Assembly: GCA_002863145.1 (NCBI GenBank)
Contig: PKDW01000137.1
Span: forward strand, 1 to 37,113
DNA length: 37,113 bases
Reading direction: 5' to 3'
Source: Flavobacteriales bacterium
Lineage (GTDB): Bacteria; Bacteroidota; Bacteroidia; Flavobacteriales_D; Sanyastnellaceae
The translations under genes and the position numbers were made by a program. The notes under the pieces were generated by a model that worked only from the letters and a program-made list of their open reading frames with translations, was not told the DNA's origin and did no database searches. Shown in pieces: positions 33,367-37,113 of this stretch. Every line of letters begins with the position of its first letter. The stretch's first letter is position 1.

Positions 33367-34317
33367 TCACCCTCTGCCCTGCGCAAGCAAATAAAGCACC
33401 GCCATACGCACAGCCACGCCGTTTTCCACCTGCTCCAAAATGATGGCGTGCTCGCTGTCTGCCACCTCACTGCTGATCTCCACTCCACGGTTGATGGGTC
33501 CAGGGTGCATGATGGTCAGTGGCTTGTCCGCTTGGGCCAACCGTTCCAGCGTCAACCCGAAGTTCATGGTGTATTCACGCAAAGAGGGAAAGAAACGCAC
33601 CGCGTCTGCAGGCCCTTGACGTTCCAATTGAATGCGCAGCATGTTGAGCGCGTCTGCCCAGCGAATGGTCTCGTCCAAATCGTGACACACCTCCACGCCT
33701 AACTGACGAAGGTGACGAGGAATCAATGTGTGGGGTCCACACACGCGGACATTCGCCCCAAGGGTTTGCAACGCCAGAATGTTGGACAAGGCCACACGCG
33801 AATGTTGGATGTCTCCCACGATGGCGATGTTTTTTCCCGTCAAGTCGTCGCCCAAGCTCTGACGCAGGCTGAACGTGTCCAACAGGGCTTGGGTGGGGTG
33901 TTCATGCGTTCCATCGCCAGCATTGACAATGGGCACATCGATTTTCGAAGCCAAAAATTGATGGGCACCGGGATGCGGGTGACGCATGACCACCATGTCC
34001 ACCTTCATGGCCAAGATGTTGTTGACGGTGTCGACGAGGGTCTCCCCTTTTTTCACCGAAGAACCTGCGGCAGAGAAGTTGACCACATCTGCTGACAGGC
34101 GCTTTTCCGCGAGCTCAAAGGACAACCTCGTCCGCGTGGAATTCTCAAAAAAGAGATTGGCCACGGTAAAATCCCGGAGCGACGGCACTTTTTTGATTGG
34201 ACGATTCAGAACATCCTTGAATTCTTTGGCCGTGGCGTGGATCAAATCAATGTCTGCCCGAGTGAGCCCTCTGATGCCAAGGAGGCTGCGCGTGGACAAG
34301 GTGTGGTTCTCACTCAT
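33367..34317 (-). CDS. pyrB: Aspartate carbamoyltransferase catalytic subunit
   Basis: The 316-residue product is full-length ATCase, which makes N-carbamoyl-aspartate from carbamoyl phosphate and aspartate in pyrimidine synthesis. The carbamoyl-phosphate site is FFENSTRTRLSFE (residues 57-69) with Ser60, Thr61, Arg62 and Thr63; VMRHPHPGAHQ, NAGDGTHEHPTQALLD and MHPGPINRGVE are further active-site blocks. The second domain has GKNIAIVGDIQHSRVA. No pyrI regulatory chain is seen, as in many Bacteroidota and Gram-positives, so control is probably through PyrR or metabolites. It overlaps pyrR by four bases (ATGA). Confidence 0.96.
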   Translation of the reverse strand: MSENHTLSTRSLLGIRGLTRADIDLIHATAKEFKDVLNRPIKKVPSLRDFTVANLFFENSTRTRLSFELAEKRLSADVVNFSAAGSSVKKGETLVDTVNNILAMKVDMVVMRHPHPGAHQFLASKIDVPIVNAGDGTHEHPTQALLDTFSLRQSLGDDLTGKNIAIVGDIQHSRVALSNILALQTLGANVRVCGPHTLIPRHLRQLGVEVCHDLDETIRWADALNMLRIQLERQGPADAVRFFPSLREYTMNFGLTLERLAQADKPLTIMHPGPINRGVEISSEVADSEHAIILEQVENGVAVRMAVLYLLAQGRG

Positions 34318-34859
34318 GATGGCTTCGCATTAAGCAGAATCACACGGTCCGCATCGTGTTCCTCACTCCATTCAACTTTGACGTGTTGGGCGCCGATGCT
34401 GTCCACGTGCTTCCCAATGTAATTGGGCTCAATGGGCAGTTCCCTCGAAAAGCGGCGGTCAATGAGCACGGCAAGCGCCACAGACTGAGGACGGCCATGC
34501 GCAAGCAAGGCATCCAGGCCTGCGCGGATGGTTCGGCCTGTGAACAAGACATCGTCCACAAGCACAACGTGCCTGGCCTCGACCGTGAAGCCCATGTCAT
34601 TGACATTGGGGGACAACGGCTTCTCATGCGTCCGGAAATCGTCTCTGAAAAACGTCACATCGAGCTTGCCGCAATGGATGTCCGTGCCAGGCAACAATTC
34701 TTCCAAGTGCGCCTTCAAGCGTTCAGCGAGCCTAGAGCCTCTGGGCTGAAGGCCGACCAAGTCGGTTTGGGAAAAATCGTGGTGCTCGATCAGCTGGTGA
34801 GCGAGCCGGTCGAGGATAAGCGCAAATTGCGCGGGTGGAATCAGAACCTGGTCCTGCAT
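34314..34859 (-). CDS. pyrR: Bifunctional pyrimidine regulatory protein PyrR/uracil phosphoribosyltransferase
   Basis: The 181-residue protein matches PyrR, a phosphoribosyltransferase-fold protein. HVVLVDDVLFTGRTIRAGLDAL is the PRPP-binding motif (residues about 97-118), and GLQPRGSRLAERL and GKLDVTFFRDDF are characteristic. In Bacillus PyrR binds UMP and RNA leaders to attenuate pyr operons; it also has uracil phosphoribosyltransferase activity. Here the predicted transcription start lies within a few bases of the ATG at 34859, so the leader is too short for an attenuator on this operon. It is followed and overlapped by pyrB. Confidence 0.94.
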   Translation of the reverse strand: MQDQVLIPPAQFALILDRLAHQLIEHHDFSQTDLVGLQPRGSRLAERLKAHLEELLPGTDIHCGKLDVTFFRDDFRTHEKPLSPNVNDMGFTVEARHVVLVDDVLFTGRTIRAGLDALLAHGRPQSVALAVLIDRRFSRELPIEPNYIGKHVDSIGAQHVKVEWSEEHDADRVILLNAKPS

Positions 34860-34868
34860 GTTTCAACG

Positions 34869-34876
34869 CAAAGATA
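34869..34876 (-). promoter_or_regulatory. -7 promoter element of pyrR-pyrB
   Basis: TATCTTTG on the minus strand is an exact match, identical to the element before the response regulator. Nine bases separate it from the pyrR ATG, so the 5' leader should be only about 2-5 bases. Confidence 0.6.
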
Positions 34877-34881
34877 CGGGC

Positions 34882-34910
34882 AAAAAAAAGGAGGCCAACC
34901 GGCCTCCTTT
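34882..34910 (-). terminator. Intrinsic terminator of rpsA
   Basis: A perfect 10-bp stem, AAAGGAGGCC (34887-34896) and GGCCTCCTTT (34901-34910), with loop AACC. On the minus strand it is followed by a run of T, 22 bases after the rpsA stop, as in Rho-independent terminators. It separates rpsA from the pyr promoter. Confidence 0.85.
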
Positions 34911-34932
34911 CCTTTCAGTTCGCTTTTCGAAA

Positions 34933-37113
34933 TCAAGCGTTGTCGTCCTTCTTGTCATCCTCTGCAGGTGCTTCTTCCGCAGCAGGAGCGTCTTCAGCCT
35001 TGGTTGCTTCTTCCGCAGCAGCCGCGTCTTCAGCCTTGGGTGCTTCCTCCGCAGCAGGAGCGTCGTCAACCTTGGGTGCTTCTTCTTCAGAAGCTTCCTC
35101 CTTCTTCGCAGCAGCCTTCTTTTTGGGTGCAGCCTTCTTCTTGGGCGCAGCCTTCTTCTTGGGCGCAGCCTTCTTGGCTTCTTTGGTTTCCTCTTCAGGA
35201 CTGCCCTCCATTTGCTCCTTGAGTGCCGTCAAAACATCCAAGTCACCAAAGGTGCTCTTTTCGACGCTGGCATTGACCTCGTCCATCATGCGCGTGGATC
35301 CGCCACCACCACCGCCACCTGAAGTGCGAGGCTTCTTGGGTGCGTCAGACTTGGCAGGTCCTTCTTCGTAGGTGCGCAAGTGGCTCACCGTGATGCGCTT
35401 CGCATTGCGGTTGAACTCCAACACCACAAACTCGTCTTGGCTGTCCACGCCGAGCGTGGTGCCGTCTTGCTTCACCAAGTGCTTGGAGTGACATGTGCCT
35501 TCCAAACCGTAGGGAAGCGCGATGGTCGCGTGACCGCCCTCCACCTTGACCACAGTGGCTTGGTGCTTGCTGCCCACGGCGAACACGCTTTCGAAGACTT
35601 CCCATGGGTTTTCTTCCAACTGCTTGTGTCCGAGGCTCATGCGGCGGTTCTCCTTGTCGAGTTCGAGCACGACGACTTCGATTTCGTCCCCCACGTTGCA
35701 GAACTCAGAGGGGTGCTTGATCTTCTTGGACCAGCTGAGGTCAGAGATGTGGACCAAACCGTCGATGCCTTCTTCCAACTCGACGAAGAGGCCGAAGTTG
35801 GTGAAGTTGCGCACCGTGCCTTTCTGCTTGGACTCCACAGGGTAACGGACTTCGATGTCGGCCCATGGGTCTTGCGTGAGTTGCTTGAGGCCGAGGGACA
35901 TCTTGCGCCCTTCGCGGTCGATGCCCAAAATCATGCATTCGATTTCGTCGTTGACCTTCAGGAAGTCCTGCGCGCTGCGCAAGTGCTGAGACCAAGAGAT
36001 TTCGCTGACGTGGAGGAGACCCTCCACACCTGGCGCGATTTCCACAAAGGCTCCGTAATCGGCCATGACCACCACGCGACCCTTGATCTTGGTGCCTTCG
36101 ACCAAGTCCTCGGAGAGTGCGTCCCATGGGTGCGGCGTGAGCTGCTTCATCCCCAAGGCGATGCGCTTCTTCTCGTCGTCGAAGTTCAAAATCACCACAT
36201 TGATTTTCTGGTCCACTTCCACCATCTCTTCCGGATGGCCCACACGGCCGTAGCTCATGTCGGTGATGTGCACCAAGCCGTCGACGCCGCCCAAGTCCAC
36301 GAACACCCCGTAAGAGGTGATGTTCTTGACCGTACCCTCGAGCACCTGACCCACTTCGAGGCCCTGGATGATGAGGCGCTTCTGCTCCTCGAGCTCGGCT
36401 TCGATAAGAGCCTTGTGCGACACGACCACGTTCTTAAACTCTTGGTTGATTTTGACAACCTTGAATTCCATCTGCTTTCCAACGTATTCGTCGAAGTCAC
36501 GGATGGGCTTCACGTCCACTTGCGACCCTGGCAAGAACGCCTCGAGGCCAAACACGTCGACAATCAAGCCACCCTTGGTGCGGCACTTCACCGTGCCCTG
36601 GATGATCATGTCTTCGTCCTTGGCTTGGTTCACCTTGTCCCAAGCGTGATAGATGCGCGCAGTCTTGTGGCTGACCACGAGCTGGCCATTGGCGTCTTCC
36701 TGCTTTTCAATGAATACTGGAACCTTGTCCCCAGCCTTGAGCTCGGGGTTGTATCGGAATTCAGATGCGCCAATGACGCCCTCTGATTTGTAACCAATGT
36801 TGACAACCACTTCCTTCTTCCCGATGGAAATGACTGTGCCCTCAATCACCTCTTTCTCCTTGATGAGGGTCAAGCTCGACTCGTACAAATCCTCGAGGCG
36901 CTTGCGCTCTTCTGAGGTGTACTCGTCCTGCTCGCTCTCAAACGCATCCCAATCGAATTCACCGGTGGGCTTGGCCAGCTCACGGGGCTCCGTAGGGGTG
37001 GGTTCAGGTGCATCTTCGGCAGCAGGCGCTTCAGCAACCGGTGCTTCGGCAATTGGGGCGTCAGCACCAGCCACATCGATTGGCACTGGCGCTGATTTTG
37101 GTTCTGTTTTGGG
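34933..37113 (-). CDS. rpsA: 30S ribosomal protein S1 (5' end outside the window)
   Basis: The frame stays open to the window edge: PKTEPKSAP precedes the first GTG at 37086, so the true start lies beyond base 37113. The product has six S1 RNA-binding domains in a row, recognisable from VIEGTVISIGKKEVVVNIG, YGVFVDLGGVDGLVHI, YGAFVEIAPGVEGLLHV and FGLFVELEEGIDGLVHI; this is the normal S1 number. S1 binds mRNA and helps deliver it to the 30S subunit, important in a phylum with weak Shine-Dalgarno use. The N terminus is rich in A, P and E. After domain six comes a glycine run (GGGGGGGS), then a tail of KKKAAP repeats and an acidic Ala/Glu tail (residues about 600 to the end), which is not part of the S1 fold. 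The gene ends at an intrinsic terminator. Confidence 0.95.
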   Translation of the reverse strand, partial: PKTEPKSAPVPIDVAGADAPIAEAPVAEAPAAEDAPEPTPTEPRELAKPTGEFDWDAFESEQDEYTSEERKRLEDLYESSLTLIKEKEVIEGTVISIGKKEVVVNIGYKSEGVIGASEFRYNPELKAGDKVPVFIEKQEDANGQLVVSHKTARIYHAWDKVNQAKDEDMIIQGTVKCRTKGGLIVDVFGLEAFLPGSQVDVKPIRDFDEYVGKQMEFKVVKINQEFKNVVVSHKALIEAELEEQKRLIIQGLEVGQVLEGTVKNITSYGVFVDLGGVDGLVHITDMSYGRVGHPEEMVEVDQKINVVILNFDDEKKRIALGMKQLTPHPWDALSEDLVEGTKIKGRVVVMADYGAFVEIAPGVEGLLHVSEISWSQHLRSAQDFLKVNDEIECMILGIDREGRKMSLGLKQLTQDPWADIEVRYPVESKQKGTVRNFTNFGLFVELEEGIDGLVHISDLSWSKKIKHPSEFCNVGDEIEVVVLELDKENRRMSLGHKQLEENPWEVFESVFAVGSKHQATVVKVEGGHATIALPYGLEGTCHSKHLVKQDGTTLGVDSQDEFVVLEFNRNAKRITVSHLRTYEEGPAKSDAPKKPRTSGGGGGGGSTRMMDEVNASVEKSTFGDLDVLTALKEQMEGSPEEETKEAKKAAPKKKAAPKKKAAPKKKAAAKKEEASEEEAPKVDDAPAAEEAPKAEDAAAAEEATKAEDAPAAEEAPAEDDKKDDNA
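34970..35077 (-). repeat. Three tandem 36-base repeats in the rpsA 3' end
   Basis: Units at 34970-35005, 35006-35041 and 35042-35077 are near-identical, each beginning GCTTC and containing CCGCAGCAG on the plus strand. They encode 12-residue acidic Ala/Glu/Asp repeats of the S1 tail. The frame is kept, so repeat number can change without breaking the gene. Confidence 0.8.
35111..35170 (-). repeat. Tandem 18-base repeats encoding the lysine-rich S1 tail
   Basis: Three units (35111-35128, 35129-35146, 35147-35164) of GCAGCCTTCTTCTTGGGC type, differing in one or two bases, plus a partial fourth. They encode KKKAAP repeats resembling the tails of histone H1-like bacterial proteins. Confidence 0.8.

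Overview
The window reads as chromosomal DNA of a Bacteroidota bacterium, most likely of flavobacterial or cryomorphacean type. Supporting signs are a C-terminal type IX secretion (T9SS) sorting domain, a DUF5723-type outer-membrane barrel, a GWxTD-family protein, a SiaB/SiaC pair, a two-gene transketolase, a PyrR-PyrB pair, and repeated matches to the Bacteroidota -7 promoter element TAnnTTTG upstream of genes. Clear Shine-Dalgarno sequences are rare, as is usual in this phylum. GC content is visibly above 50%. I saw no insertion sequence, prophage, CRISPR array or plasmid function; this is core genome with some lineage-specific genes.

Layout. 1-4.8 kb: the 5' part of an AlkA-like DNA glycosylase gene (minus), then a beta-helix lipoprotein and a large ABCG-type ABC transporter (plus), separated by a perfect 11-bp inverted repeat that abuts the transporter start codon. 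4.8-8.2 kb: SiaB kinase/SiaC phosphoprotein (minus), a methyltransferase (plus), a gene-poor gap, HMG-CoA lyase (minus) and a small conserved protein (plus). 8.1-11.6 kb: a minus-strand run of tRNA-Ser, a GWxTD-family protein, a family 2 glycosyltransferase and a membrane protein with an apparent frameshift. 11.8-15.5 kb: a TPR protein and gyrA (minus). 15.8-18.8 kb: clpC and a DivIC/FtsB-like protein (plus). 18.8-21.0 kb: a ychF-NTF2-like-rhomboid operon (minus). 21.1-24.3 kb: a split transketolase with a von Willebrand factor A (VWA) gene embedded between the halves (plus). 24.4-25.9 kb: a DUF6913-like gene and dapA (minus). 26.1-26.6 kb: an LPP20-like lipoprotein (plus). 26.6-30.7 kb: a NarL/FixJ response regulator, ilvE, a DUF5723 barrel and a secreted MsrA (minus). 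30.7-33.3 kb: a STAS protein, a T9SS cargo protein and ribonuclease Z (minus). 33.4-37.1 kb: rpsA (5' end outside the window), then pyrR-pyrB (minus).

How the genes relate. Most encode housekeeping functions: translation (rpsA, tRNA-Ser), topology (gyrA), proteolysis (clpC, rhomboid), division (DivIC-like), pyrimidine, lysine, branched-chain amino acid and pentose-phosphate metabolism. The accessory layer is cell-envelope oriented (lipoproteins, T9SS cargo, barrel, GT2, VWA). Two pieces of a partner-switching type regulatory system (SiaB/SiaC and a STAS protein) lie about 28 kb apart with no phosphatase gene in view. The most unusual structures are the VWA gene inside the transketolase operon, the hairpin at the ABC transporter start, a tandem 11-bp repeat upstream of the clpC promoter, and several promoter elements so close to start codons that the mRNAs should be leaderless or nearly so, including pyrR, which therefore lacks room for a classical PyrR leader attenuator.
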